Positions 43,721 to 51,713 of a stretch of 64,000 nt of DNA are shown in pieces. Source of the stretch: Candidatus Peribacteria bacterium (GTDB taxonomy: Bacteria > Patescibacteriota > Gracilibacteria > Peribacterales > Peribacteraceae); contig JAHFJM010000001.1 in the NCBI GenBank assembly GCA_023245935.1, forward strand, positions 124,001 through 188,000, given 5' to 3'. The position numbers were made by a program, and so were the translations under genes. Under the pieces are notes generated by a model. The model saw only the letters and a program-made list of their open reading frames with translations, ran no database searches and was not told the origin of the DNA. How positions within the stretch are numbered: the first letter of the stretch is position 1; each line of letters opens with the position of its first letter.

Positions 43721-45052
43721 TTACTTCGCAATCACCTGTCCAATTTTTCCCGTCACTCTCCATCCTTCGTACGGCGTCCATCCGCATTTGCTATGCAAGT
43801 TTTTGGCTTCAATCAGCCATTCTTTTGTTGGATCAACGATGACGATTTTCGCAGGATTTTTCTCAGCAATCCCTGAGGCACCGAGTGAGAAAATCCGGTT
43901 CGGATTGATGAAACAGAGTCTCAGAATATCCGTGTAGGTGAACTTCCCGCTACCCGTTACCCGTTTCCCGCTTACGCTTGGCCATTTCCCTGCGGCAACC
44001 GACAGCAGAAGCGGCAGCATCGTCTCCACCCCGGGTACTCCGCTCGGTGCTTTCAGCGGTTCACCGGATAACTTCTCATCTTTCGTATGCGGTGCATGGT
44101 CCGTTGCGATGCAATCCACCGTTCCATCTTCGATGCCTTTCCACAGCGCATCGCGGTGTTCGCCTGATCGCAGCGGTGGGTTCATCTTTGCGAACGTTCC
44201 GAGTGATGCATAGTCGTCCGCCGTCAGAAACAGATGATGCGGTGCGACTTCGCATGTGACCGGCAGACCCTCTTTCTTCGCTGCACGCACAAGATCGATG
44301 CCTTGTTTCGTCGACAGGTGCGCGATGTGGAACGCCGCTCCGGTCTTCCGAACCATGCCGATGGCGTATTCGATCGAGGCTGCTTCAGACTCGGGTGGAC
44401 GCATCGAAGAATGCGCAGAAACATCCGTACTGGAATTTGATTTCTGGAATTTGGAATTTATTTCAGGGTCTTCACAGTGCGCAACGAGCGGTATCTTCAG
44501 TTCCGCGCATGCCCGAAAAATTTCTTCCACAATGCCTCCATCCACTTTCTGGTCTCCCGTGGAGTGATCGAGGTAGAGTTTCACGCCGCAGCAGTGCTGC
44601 TTCAATCTCCTGAGCTCCATGGATGTTCCCGTCCAGAGTTCTTTTAAAGTGAGAAGGTGCGCTGCTTCCGTCACGCCGAAGAAAAACAACATCCGGCACC
44701 CGGCGATCTTTTCCGCACGACGCACTTTATCTGCAAGTGCCGCGATTGTGACAGTCGGCGGAATGGTGTTCGGCATTTCGCAGACCGTGCCGACGCCACC
44801 GGCGAGTGCTGCGGCAGCTTCGGTTTGCATCGTTGCCTTATGTTCCATCCCCGGCTCGCGGAAGTGAACGTGGCAGTCGATGAGGAGCGGAAACAGGAGC
44901 TTTCCTGAAACGTCGCTCACTTCCGCATCTTTATGATCTTGTATCGTTTTTTTTATCATTTCGATTTTGCCATCGAGTCCAATCAAAACATCGGAAACCT
45001 GAACACCAGATTCGGAGACGATCGATCCGCCGCGGAGGAGAATTTTTTTCAT
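43721..45052 (-). CDS. pyrC: dihydroorotase
   Basis: This 443-residue enzyme cyclises carbamoyl-aspartate to dihydroorotate in UMP synthesis. Metal-binding signatures are LIDCHVHFREPGMEHKATMQ (HxH), VAHCEDPE, FHIAHLSTKQG and ATDHAPHTKDEK. Two extra segments are encoded by repeats: WPSVSGKRVTGSGK (14 residues, 42 nt) between AAGK and FTYTD, and about 7 residues in EINSKFQKSNSSTD. Without them the length is normal. It follows pyrB by 9 nt, so pyrBC form an operon. Confidence 0.95.
   Translation of the reverse strand: MKKILLRGGSIVSESGVQVSDVLIGLDGKIEMIKKTIQDHKDAEVSDVSGKLLFPLLIDCHVHFREPGMEHKATMQTEAAAALAGGVGTVCEMPNTIPPTVTIAALADKVRRAEKIAGCRMLFFFGVTEAAHLLTLKELWTGTSMELRRLKQHCCGVKLYLDHSTGDQKVDGGIVEEIFRACAELKIPLVAHCEDPEINSKFQKSNSSTDVSAHSSMRPPESEAASIEYAIGMVRKTGAAFHIAHLSTKQGIDLVRAAKKEGLPVTCEVAPHHLFLTADDYASLGTFAKMNPPLRSGEHRDALWKGIEDGTVDCIATDHAPHTKDEKLSGEPLKAPSGVPGVETMLPLLLSVAAGKWPSVSGKRVTGSGKFTYTDILRLCFINPNRIFSLGASGIAEKNPAKIVIVDPTKEWLIEAKNLHSKCGWTPYEGWRVTGKIGQVIAK
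43943..43984. repeat. 42-nt heptamer insertion in pyrC
   Basis: On the minus strand the words AGCGGGA / AACGGGT / AACGGGT / AGCGGGA repeat with a 7-nt period. The total is 42 nt, six units and fourteen codons, so the frame is kept. The segment encodes WPSVSGKRVTGSGK, flanked by GK on both sides. Confidence 0.75.
44430..44459. repeat. second heptamer array in pyrC
   Basis: On the minus strand AAATTCC / AAATTCC / AGAAATC / AAATTCC repeat with a 7-nt period. Three extra units (21 nt, 7 codons) would account for the insertion NSKFQKS. Confidence 0.7.
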
Positions 45053-45061
45053 GGAGAGTGG

Positions 45062-45979
45062 TTATGCTTTCCCAAGCAGCATCGCAAGCAGCGCCATGCG
45101 TACGGGGACGCCGTTTCCCGCCTGCCTGAAGTATGCGGCATTCGGGAGTGCATCGACCTCGGTTTCGATCTCTCCAACTCTCGGGAGCGGATGCAGAACG
45201 ACGACTTTCTTTCCTTCCACCATGGGTTTGGTGAGGATGTACTGGAGCTTCAGTCGCTCGTACTCCGCTTTGTCCGCGAATCGTTCCTGCTGCACGCGCG
45301 TCATGTACATGACGTCTGCACCGAGCCCCGCTGCAATATCGGTTGTCTCCGCGAACGGAATATTTCTCTCTTTGAGAAAGCTTGTCACTTTTTCCGGCAT
45401 CGTGAGCTCCGTCGGAGAGACGAGCGTGAAGCGGAGATTTTTGTAGAGACCGAGCAAATATGAGAGCGAATGGACGGTGCGTCCGTACCGAAGATCGCCG
45501 ACCATTGCGACGTGCAGTCCGTCGATCGTGCCGCACTCTTTCTTGATGGTGAACAGATCGAGCAGTGCCTGTGTCGGATGTTGCCCCGGACCGTCGCCCG
45601 CATTGATGAACGGCACTCTCGATGCGCTCGCCGCGATATCCGCACTGCCCTGATCCGGGTGACGCATCGCGATGATGTCCGCGTACTCCGAAGCCATGAC
45701 CATGGTGTCTTCGATCGATTCGCCTTTATAGAGCGAGCTGAATTGAATTCCTTCCGCCGTGAGTACGTCTCCTCCAAGTCTCAGCATCGCGGTCTCGAAA
45801 CTGAGACGCGTTCTCGTACTCGGTTCGTAGAAGAGTGCTGCCAGAACTTTGCCTTTCAGGAGATCGCTCTTTCCTTTCTTTCGTACCTTCTCCATCTCGA
45901 GCGCAACGCGAATAATCTCCTCGGTATCGGCTCTCGTGAGCTGCTTGGTCGAGGTGAGATGTTTGAAGGGGAGAGGCAT
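45062..45979 (-). CDS. pyrB: aspartate carbamoyltransferase catalytic subunit
   Basis: This 305-residue enzyme joins carbamoyl phosphate and aspartate. The carbamoyl-phosphate motif is YEPSTRTRLSFETAML, and the phosphate/His motif is GDGPGQHPTQALLDLFTIKK. The C-terminal LHPLPRVGEIETEVDALPNA is also conserved. No pyrI regulatory subunit is adjacent. The promoter overlaps a divergent one, with a leader of only about 5 nt. Carbamoyl-phosphate synthase is not in the window. Confidence 0.97.
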   Translation of the reverse strand: MPLPFKHLTSTKQLTRADTEEIIRVALEMEKVRKKGKSDLLKGKVLAALFYEPSTRTRLSFETAMLRLGGDVLTAEGIQFSSLYKGESIEDTMVMASEYADIIAMRHPDQGSADIAASASRVPFINAGDGPGQHPTQALLDLFTIKKECGTIDGLHVAMVGDLRYGRTVHSLSYLLGLYKNLRFTLVSPTELTMPEKVTSFLKERNIPFAETTDIAAGLGADVMYMTRVQQERFADKAEYERLKLQYILTKPMVEGKKVVVLHPLPRVGEIETEVDALPNAAYFRQAGNGVPVRMALLAMLLGKA

Positions 45980-45990
45980 ACTTCAGTCGA

Positions 45991-46019
45991 AGTATACGAT
46001 AGACGGTGATACTTGACAA
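45991..46019 (-). promoter_or_regulatory. pyrBC promoter
   Basis: TTGTCA (46014-46019) and TATACT (45991-45996) with a 17-nt spacer. The -10 ends 11 nt before the pyrB ATG. The -35 shares five bases with the divergent TTGACA. Confidence 0.75.
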
Positions 46020-46040
46020 GTATATAATAAATTATATAAT
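46013..46040 (+). promoter_or_regulatory. strong promoter toward the flippase operon
   Basis: Consensus TTGACA (46013-46018), 16-nt spacer, consensus TATAAT (46035-46040). It overlaps the pyrBC -35 on the other strand, so simultaneous use is unlikely. Confidence 0.75.
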
Positions 46041-46105
46041 TTCATTCGTGAGTTCTAGGAAAGTGACCTCTTAGACCATTGACTTTTTTACTCACTATCC
46101 GAATC

Positions 46106-46351
46106 ATGCTTGGCACTATGAAAGAAGAATTTCCACCACATCACAAGTTGTATGCCGTCACTGCGAGTTCGTTACTTGCACTTATTGCTGCTGAAGGGGT
46201 TCGCATGGAGGTTGAATCACAGAGTAAGGCACGGGCTATAAAGGAAAATATTCAGCATGAAGTGCGTGAGCTCGGAATCGCTCAGGAGCGTCCGCAGAAG
46301 GAAGAGATTTCCTCGATAGATTCCCTGGAACGGACTAAGACGTTGGATTAG
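46106..46351 (+). CDS. small hypothetical protein with a single membrane helix
   Basis: About 81 residues (MLGTMKEEFPPHHKLYAVTA). A likely membrane helix at about 15-33 (YAVTASSLLALIAAEGVRM) is followed by a helical, charged tail with many Glu and Lys. Met 4 codons later (46118) is an alternative start. Transcribed from the consensus promoter at 46013-46040 with a leader of about 60 nt. The flippase follows by 40 nt. No family. Confidence 0.5.
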   Translation: MLGTMKEEFPPHHKLYAVTASSLLALIAAEGVRMEVESQSKARAIKENIQHEVRELGIAQERPQKEEISSIDSLERTKTLD

Positions 46352-46391
46352 GCTCCGACCCTTTGCGATCTACGCTATGCTCTTTTTTGCC

Positions 46392-47891
46392 ATGTCTCTC
46401 CGTCAAATCGCAACCTCCACACTCTGGCAAATCGCGAGCCAACTCACGATGGCGGTGCTCAGTGTGATTTCGGTGAAGTTCGTTGCGCTCGGTTTGAGCA
46501 AAGAACTCGCCGGTGCTTATAATTCTTCTTACGGGTACCTCCAGCTCTTCGCGATTCTCGCCGACTTCGGACTCTACGCCGTCTCGGTTCGGGAAGTGAG
46601 CAGTGCGAAGAATCCGGAGCGCATTCTCGGAGCGCTGATTGTTCTTCGATCGGTGATTGCGACTCTATCTCTCGGCGCAGCACTCGTCATCGCATGGGTC
46701 ATTCCGGTCTGGGCGGGGAGCCAGCTTCGGATCGGCATCAGCATTGCCGCACTCGTGCCGTTCTTCACACTGCTTGCGGGAGTGCTCCGAACGGTTTTTC
46801 AGGTTCAGTACAAGATGCATTTGGTCTTCATCGCCGAGGTCACACAGCGCATTGTCACCGCGAGCCTCATGGCTCTGGTGATTCTGATGGGCATTCGCCT
46901 CACGAGTGACGTGCGTGTTCTCAATTACTTCATCGGAGTCGGTGCCGTGGGTGCCGTCGTCCTCTTCGTCCTCTCGTTCTTTTTTGCGATCCGGCTCACG
47001 ACGATTCGACCCTGTTTCGATCGCGTTCTTCTCCTCCATTTGTTGAAGAAGGCGATGCCGTACGGAGTCGCGTTCCTGTGCATCGCACTGTATCGGCAGT
47101 TCGACCTCACGATGATCGCGCTGCTTCGTGATGACTACGCGATTCAGAATGCGGAGTACGGTTTCGCATCGCGCATCGCCGAGATGACGTACCTGATCCC
47201 GACATTTCTCCTCAACTCGACACTTCCGCTTCTCGCGGAAAGGCATGATCGCGGGCTTCGAACCGAAACGTTGCTTGGGAAAACATTATTCATCATCCTC
47301 GTTCTCGGTTCGCTCTCGGCGCTGTTCTCCATCTTCTGGGCGAGACCGATCATGCGACTTCTCACCACTCCCGCCTACCTCTCGCTCCCCGGTATCCCCG
47401 GTGCGGATACGGCACTCGCGCTTCTCGGAGCACCGATGTTCCTCAACGGTATCGTTCTCTTCAGCTTCTACACACTCCTCACGAAGCACGAGTGGAAGGC
47501 GCTGGTCTCACGCATGGTGATCGCCGTTATAGTCTCCCTCGGGCTCAATCTCTGGCTGATTCCAAGATTCGGGTTTGTCGGTGCCACGACGACATCGACC
47601 GTTGTGCATCTCTTCCTCGCGCTCACATTACTGCCTGCTGCCATCAAGGTGTTGCCGATTTCTTTCCCCTTCCACTACGTCTCCAAGTGGCTGAGTTTCA
47701 GCGCACTCGTTGCGCTCATTCTTTTCGTGACGGCACCGATCCTCGAATCGGTTCCCTCGATCGTGGTTGGCATGGGGCTCGTTGCCGTTTGCCTCCCTGT
47801 TCTTGCATTTTTTCTACGATTTCACCGGATATTTTTTATCAAAGGGTCTCGAGGAGCGATGATAGAGGGGTTTGGCAACGTAGTTGAATAA
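46392..47891 (+). CDS. polysaccharide flippase-like membrane protein (Wzx/MATE superfamily)
   Basis: This protein of about 499 residues has roughly 14 membrane helices. The N-terminal LRQIATSTLWQIASQLTMAV and the later LLHLLKKAMPYGVAFLCIAL, RQFDLTMIALL and GFVGATTTSTVVHLFLA fit Wzx-type flippases that move undecaprenyl-linked oligosaccharides across the membrane. With the sugar-phosphate transferase at 56313 it suggests a surface polysaccharide pathway. An in-frame ATG at 46377 sits inside a TATGCT hexamer, so 46392 is preferred. Confidence 0.87.
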   Translation: MSLRQIATSTLWQIASQLTMAVLSVISVKFVALGLSKELAGAYNSSYGYLQLFAILADFGLYAVSVREVSSAKNPERILGALIVLRSVIATLSLGAALVIAWVIPVWAGSQLRIGISIAALVPFFTLLAGVLRTVFQVQYKMHLVFIAEVTQRIVTASLMALVILMGIRLTSDVRVLNYFIGVGAVGAVVLFVLSFFFAIRLTTIRPCFDRVLLLHLLKKAMPYGVAFLCIALYRQFDLTMIALLRDDYAIQNAEYGFASRIAEMTYLIPTFLLNSTLPLLAERHDRGLRTETLLGKTLFIILVLGSLSALFSIFWARPIMRLLTTPAYLSLPGIPGADTALALLGAPMFLNGIVLFSFYTLLTKHEWKALVSRMVIAVIVSLGLNLWLIPRFGFVGATTTSTVVHLFLALTLLPAAIKVLPISFPFHYVSKWLSFSALVALILFVTAPILESVPSIVVGMGLVAVCLPVLAFFLRFHRIFFIKGSRGAMIEGFGNVVE

Positions 47892-47912
47892 AAGTATAAA
47901 AAGTGGTATAAT
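47884..47912 (+). promoter_or_regulatory. promoter of the LPNSG protein gene (leaderless)
   Basis: TTGAAT (47884-47889), 17-nt spacer, TATAAT (47907-47912). Only 6 nt separate the -10 from the ATG at 47919. Confidence 0.8.
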
Positions 47913-47918
47913 ATACAT

Positions 47919-48446
47919 ATGCAGACAATACACAATTTACTCAAGAAGCGTTTTGTACAGGAGGTTCTTGGCGGAGTACTGGGGATGATTGTTGCAGTGA
48001 TCCTCTACAACGTCAGTGCGGGACTTCCTTCTGCGCAAATTACGAAAGGGCTTTTGGTCGATACGTCGACGAGTGTCGCAGACGTGTCGAGTGCGACGGA
48101 CAGTGCATCACCTCAGACCGCAGCTCCTGATTCGGTTTCGCAGGCAGTCACCGACCACAGTGATCCCGCAGGATGGACGACGATGCGCGAAAATCAGCGT
48201 GACCTTGCATCCGTCTTCGATGTTTCCGTGCAGAAAGTGGGAGCACAGGAGACGCAGCCGACGGTTGCAGAGGTCACGCCGCCGACTCCTGCAGTACAGG
48301 AGACCGCACCGGCGGAAGTGCCGGCGACTGATACGCATCTTCCGAATTCCGGTCCGATGCTGAATCTTACGATCTTCGCTGCATTTCTTCTCGCCTGTTT
48401 CTGCAGGAAGGATGCATTGATTGCGGTGTTGCAGAGAGCTCATTAG
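47919..48446 (+). CDS. surface protein with LPNSG sorting signal
   Basis: This 175-residue protein has an N-terminal membrane segment at about 14-35 (EVLGGVLGMIVAVILYNVSA) and a Thr/Ser/Pro/Ala-rich stalk (VAEVTPPTPAVQETAPAEVP). The end is a sortase-type signal: LPNSG at 141-145, a helix (NLTIFAAFLLACFC), then RKDALIAVLQRAH. The same LPNSG motif ends the FnIII protein at 37186. It ends one base before the prepilin peptidase gene. Role unknown. Confidence 0.75.
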   Translation: MQTIHNLLKKRFVQEVLGGVLGMIVAVILYNVSAGLPSAQITKGLLVDTSTSVADVSSATDSASPQTAAPDSVSQAVTDHSDPAGWTTMRENQRDLASVFDVSVQKVGAQETQPTVAEVTPPTPAVQETAPAEVPATDTHLPNSGPMLNLTIFAAFLLACFCRKDALIAVLQRAH

Positions 48447-48447
48447 G

Positions 48448-49203
48448 ATGGGGATCGTGACTCTCACGATTTTTCTCTTCGCACTCTTCGGTCTGGTCTT
48501 CGGGAGTTTCGGGAACGTTCTCATTCTTCGTCTCGAGAAAAGAGAGTCTCTTCTCGGACGTTCGCGTTGCATGTCGTGCAAACGATCTCTCGGATTTCTC
48601 GATCTCGTTCCCGTTCTGAGTTACGCATTTCTCGGAGGGCGTTGCAGGAGATGCGGTGCTCAAATTTCCGTTCAGTATCCGATTGTTGAAATTCTGTCAG
48701 GTACCGTTTTTGTTTTGGCAGCCGCACTGTATCCCTCGAATGTTTTTCTTGCCGTTCTCACGGCGTTTCTTCTGTACTGCCTCCTCCTCTCGAGTGTCGA
48801 GGATGTTCTGTACCAAAAACTTCCGGACATGTTTGTAGCAGGTATTGCGATTGCCGCTCTGGTGATGACGTTGCTATCGGGAAATATTCTTTCTTCTCTT
48901 TCCGCCCTTTGCGTCACACTCGTTTGGTTCGGCGGTCAGTGGATCCTGAGTAATGGCAGAGCGACCGGTACGGGTGACATTTTTCTCTCCTCAGCTCTCG
49001 CCCTGTGGCTTGGACTTCGCGGAACGATTGCCATGCTGTTTCTGAGTTATATGGTCGGAGCAGTCATCACACTTCTTCTGCTGGGGCTCGGCGTGATTTC
49101 GATGAAGCAGAAGCGCATCGCCTTCGGTCCGTTTCTGGCAATCGGTGCGTTGCTTGCGTTTCTCGGAGTTGGACAGGAGTTTTTTGAGATATTTCTCTCA
49201 TAA
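48448..49203 (+). CDS. pilD: prepilin peptidase (A24 family)
   Basis: This membrane protein of about 251 residues cleaves type IV prepilin-like signal peptides and may methylate them. The N-terminal cytoplasmic domain has the zinc cysteines CMSCKRSLGFLD and GRCRRCGAQ. Catalytic aspartates are in LLSSVEDVLYQKLPDM and the GTGDIFLSSALALWLG (GxGD) motif. At least seven helices follow. No pilin or pilus ATPase genes lie in the window. It starts one base after the LPNSG protein stop. Confidence 0.92.
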   Translation: MGIVTLTIFLFALFGLVFGSFGNVLILRLEKRESLLGRSRCMSCKRSLGFLDLVPVLSYAFLGGRCRRCGAQISVQYPIVEILSGTVFVLAAALYPSNVFLAVLTAFLLYCLLLSSVEDVLYQKLPDMFVAGIAIAALVMTLLSGNILSSLSALCVTLVWFGGQWILSNGRATGTGDIFLSSALALWLGLRGTIAMLFLSYMVGAVITLLLLGLGVISMKQKRIAFGPFLAIGALLAFLGVGQEFFEIFLS

Positions 49204-49213
49204 CTTCAAAAGT

Positions 49214-49266
49214 GGACGCTTCCGTGCCGTACAGGCAATGCGTGCCCGCATGGCACGAAAGCGTCC
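49214..49266. repeat. palindromic element
   Basis: Arms GGACGCTTCCGTGCC (49214-49228) and GGCACGAAAGCGTCC (49252-49266) pair over 15 positions with one wobble. The 23-nt loop has its own short GCGTGCCCGC pairing. It lies 11 nt after the pilD stop. Confidence 0.6.
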
Positions 49267-49375
49267 AAAGACCAACGAGGATTGCTGCAGACCTCACGGG
49301 GAGGATGCCCCCCTTACGGGGAAATCCTTTGTGTTGGCAAAAGTATGATACATTCAATAGCTGTTATTGTCAAAC

Positions 49376-49510
49376 GCACGGTCCTCACTCCGCCCCGCCG
49401 AGCGGGGCACCTCTCTCCATTGGCTGGAGAGAGGAAGGTGTGTATTGAGAAAAGCTTGGGCTCCCCCTTCTCCGGCATACGGAGAAGGGGCTAGGGGATG
49501 AGGACCGTGC
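49376..49510. repeat. cloverleaf-like element with 12-bp terminal inverted repeats (copy 1)
   Basis: Ends are GCACGGTCCTCA (49376-49387) and TGAGGACCGTGC (49499-49510). Inside are three hairpins: CCCCGC/GCGGGG, CCTCTCTCC/GGAGAGAGG and the 11-bp CCCCTTCTCCG/CGGAGAAGGGG. The right end supplies the TG of the extended -10 (TGC TATCCT) before smpB. A related element is at 56165-56272. Confidence 0.75.
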
Positions 49511-49522
49511 TATCCTTCCATC

Positions 49523-49963
49523 ATGAAAACAGCCGCAACAAACCGCCGTGCGCGTTTCGATTACGAGATCCTCGACCGGATCGAAGCCGGCATCGTGCTC
49601 ACGGGGCAGGAAGTGAAGTCGTGCAGGCTCGGGCAGGTGAGCCTTCTTGGGTCGTACGTGTCGTTCGTTTCCGGTGCTCCGGTCCTCAAGGCGATGAAGA
49701 TCAGTAAGTACGCGTACGCTTCGGGGCTCGACGGATACGACCCCGGGCATGACCGGAAACTTCTCCTCTCGAAAACTCAGAGTGCGAAAATCCAGTCGGC
49801 ATCAAGCGAGAGAGGCATGACGGTGGTGCCGCTTGAGGTGCTTGCCGGGAAATTCGTGAAAGTCGTGATCGGCATTGGTCGCGGCCGAAAGACGCTCGAC
49901 AAGAGAGCGCGCATCAAAGAGCGTGAGGTGAGCAGGAGAGTGCGCGAGAGAGGAGAGTACTAG
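49523..49963 (+). CDS. smpB: SsrA-binding protein
   Basis: This 146-residue protein binds tmRNA and helps rescue stalled ribosomes. Family signatures are ARFDYEILDRIEAGIVLTGQ, EVKSCRLGQVSLLGSYV and the basic tail GRGRKTLDKRARIKEREVSR. Length is typical. ATG lies 6 nt after extended -10 TGC TATCCT. The tmRNA gene itself is not seen in this window. It converges with the 49960 gene, overlapping by 4 nt. Confidence 0.96.
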   Translation: MKTAATNRRARFDYEILDRIEAGIVLTGQEVKSCRLGQVSLLGSYVSFVSGAPVLKAMKISKYAYASGLDGYDPGHDRKLLLSKTQSAKIQSASSERGMTVVPLEVLAGKFVKVVIGIGRGRKTLDKRARIKEREVSRRVRERGEY

Positions 49964-51063
49964 TGCAGCATCTCACGCAGTTTCTCGAGTGAGTCTGTGC
50001 CAAGCAGTGCCGCAGAGAGATCGAGATATGCCATATCCCCAAACCGCAGCCCCAGAGCTTGATGGTAGATCTGGTACTGGCGTGCGATGGTCGTTACTCC
50101 CTCATCGTTCTCGGCGATGGCTTCACGCATCATCAAAAACTCGAGGAGCAGACGTCGTTTCATTGTTTTCGCTCTGCGCTCATCGTCGAGTGGCGGCGCA
50201 CCCGGGCCGATCAGTTTTCCGAATGAGAGACTGAGAATTCGGTCGAGTGAATCATGATCGAGATCCATGGGATCCTCATCTCCTTCCTGCTCATAGAAAA
50301 TCTCCTCAACCATTGTATCAAATTCTTCCATAGAGTTATTCCCCGGACCATCGACCCATTCATTTGCAAGAACGGCGAGTGCCTCCATTCGGAGGAATGG
50401 GGTGATGCCGACTCTCTTCTCGAACAGTGCGAGGATTTTCTTTCGCACATCGAGGAGGCGGCGTTCTATATTCGTCTCGTCGACCTCTACCAGGAACGGC
50501 ATCGCTTGCTTCAGTTTTTCCCGTGTCGTTTGCAGATACAGTTTTGGCGCAGCGTAGTCTCCAAGGAAGTGCCATGCAATCTCCGCGTCGGCTGCATTCG
50601 CTTGCAGGTACTGGCGGTGAGGAGGCTCCAATTCGGACTTTTTTTTGTACGGTGCCCCATACAGAACAACAGGATCTTGCTCATCGAATGCCAGCATCTT
50701 TTTCTCCTCTGCTACAAACCCGAGTGATGCTCGTATCTGTTCGAGCCAAAGATTTTCCGGGTAGGCGTTTGCATGATGCAGAATTCCCGACATCATCGTC
50801 GCACGGTGAGCAATATGATGAAGCACCATTCGCTGATCGGACAGATCCTGATTTTTGACCCCGTCGATCGTTTTGAGGTATTCCACGAGCTTCAGTCTCG
50901 AAAATTCCCGCGCATGAGCAAGTGTAATCCCGGGATCCGCTTCGAGGACGGATCGTCCCCAGTTGGACTCTTTCTCCATAAGCAGAACGAGGTCAGCATC
51001 GAAGGTTTTATGATCCCATCCTGCGATGAGCTGATCCATATGATTTGGAATTGCGATTGCCAT
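49960..51063 (-). CDS. hypothetical protein
   Basis: This 367-residue protein is acidic, soluble and largely helical. There are no signal peptide, membrane segments or metal motifs that I recognise. The N-terminal third contains HHIAHRATMMSGILHHANAYPE, rich in His, which could bind metal but is not a known motif. The promoter (TTGATT, 17 nt, TACCAT) lies 9 nt before the ATG. It diverges from recR, with 53 nt between starts. Function unknown. Confidence 0.72.
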   Translation of the reverse strand: MAIAIPNHMDQLIAGWDHKTFDADLVLLMEKESNWGRSVLEADPGITLAHAREFSRLKLVEYLKTIDGVKNQDLSDQRMVLHHIAHRATMMSGILHHANAYPENLWLEQIRASLGFVAEEKKMLAFDEQDPVVLYGAPYKKKSELEPPHRQYLQANAADAEIAWHFLGDYAAPKLYLQTTREKLKQAMPFLVEVDETNIERRLLDVRKKILALFEKRVGITPFLRMEALAVLANEWVDGPGNNSMEEFDTMVEEIFYEQEGDEDPMDLDHDSLDRILSLSFGKLIGPGAPPLDDERRAKTMKRRLLLEFLMMREAIAENDEGVTTIARQYQIYHQALGLRFGDMAYLDLSAALLGTDSLEKLREMLH

Positions 51064-51116
51064 GGGTCAGGCATGGTAGGGAAACTTGACATGGAAATCA
51101 ATGCTATCCTCTCCCT

Positions 51117-51713
51117 ATGTCTCTCCTCCCCCCGCAAATTCAGAAGGCAGTCGAGGAGTTCAGCAAACTGCCCGGTATCGGACCAAAGTCCGCGGAGAGG
51201 CTGACATTTCATTTACTGCGGAGTAGTAAAGCATCTGCTGAGGGCTTGGGTTCGTCGCTCCTCGCACTGAAGCATGATCTGAAGTATTGCAGCATCTGTC
51301 AGATGATCACACTTCAGTCTCCGTGTGCAATCTGTTCCGACCGCACACGAGACGTATCAACCGTTCTCGTTGTCGAAGAACCGCTCGAAGTCGTTGCCTT
51401 CGAGAAGGCGGGATACAAGGGGTTATATCATGTTCTTCATGGCGTACTCTCGCCGATCGACGGTATGGGTCCGGAGCAGCTGAAATTGAAGGAACTTGTA
51501 GATCGTTGTGGTAAAGGAACTGTGAAAGAGCTCATTATCGCAACGAACCTCGACGTCGAAGGGCAGGCGACGGCGGCGTACATCAAGCAGAAATTATCAT
51601 CGGTCGTTCCGAGTATTACGCGACTAGCTCATGGACTTCCGATGGGTGCGGATATCGAATTTGCGGATCAGGTCACGCTGAAAGAAGCGATTGCGGGGAG
51701 AAGAAACGCCTAA
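51117..51713 (+). CDS. recR: recombination protein RecR
   Basis: This 198-residue DNA-repair protein acts with RecF/RecO to load RecA. It has an HhH region (FSKLPGIGPKSAERLTFHLL), the C4 zinc finger CSICQMITLQSPCAIC, and a Toprim domain (VLVVEEPLEVVAFEKAG and GQATAAYIKQKL). ATG lies 6 nt after the extended -10 TGC TATCCT. Length is typical. Confidence 0.96.
   Translation: MSLLPPQIQKAVEEFSKLPGIGPKSAERLTFHLLRSSKASAEGLGSSLLALKHDLKYCSICQMITLQSPCAICSDRTRDVSTVLVVEEPLEVVAFEKAGYKGLYHVLHGVLSPIDGMGPEQLKLKELVDRCGKGTVKELIIATNLDVEGQATAAYIKQKLSSVVPSITRLAHGLPMGADIEFADQVTLKEAIAGRRNA

Larger units (their letters stand above)
49204..49522. other. repeat-rich intergenic region upstream of smpB
   Basis: This 319-bp gap contains a hairpin element (49214-49266) and a cloverleaf-like element with 12-bp terminal inverted repeats (49376-49510). 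No coding frame is supported. Confidence 0.6.
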
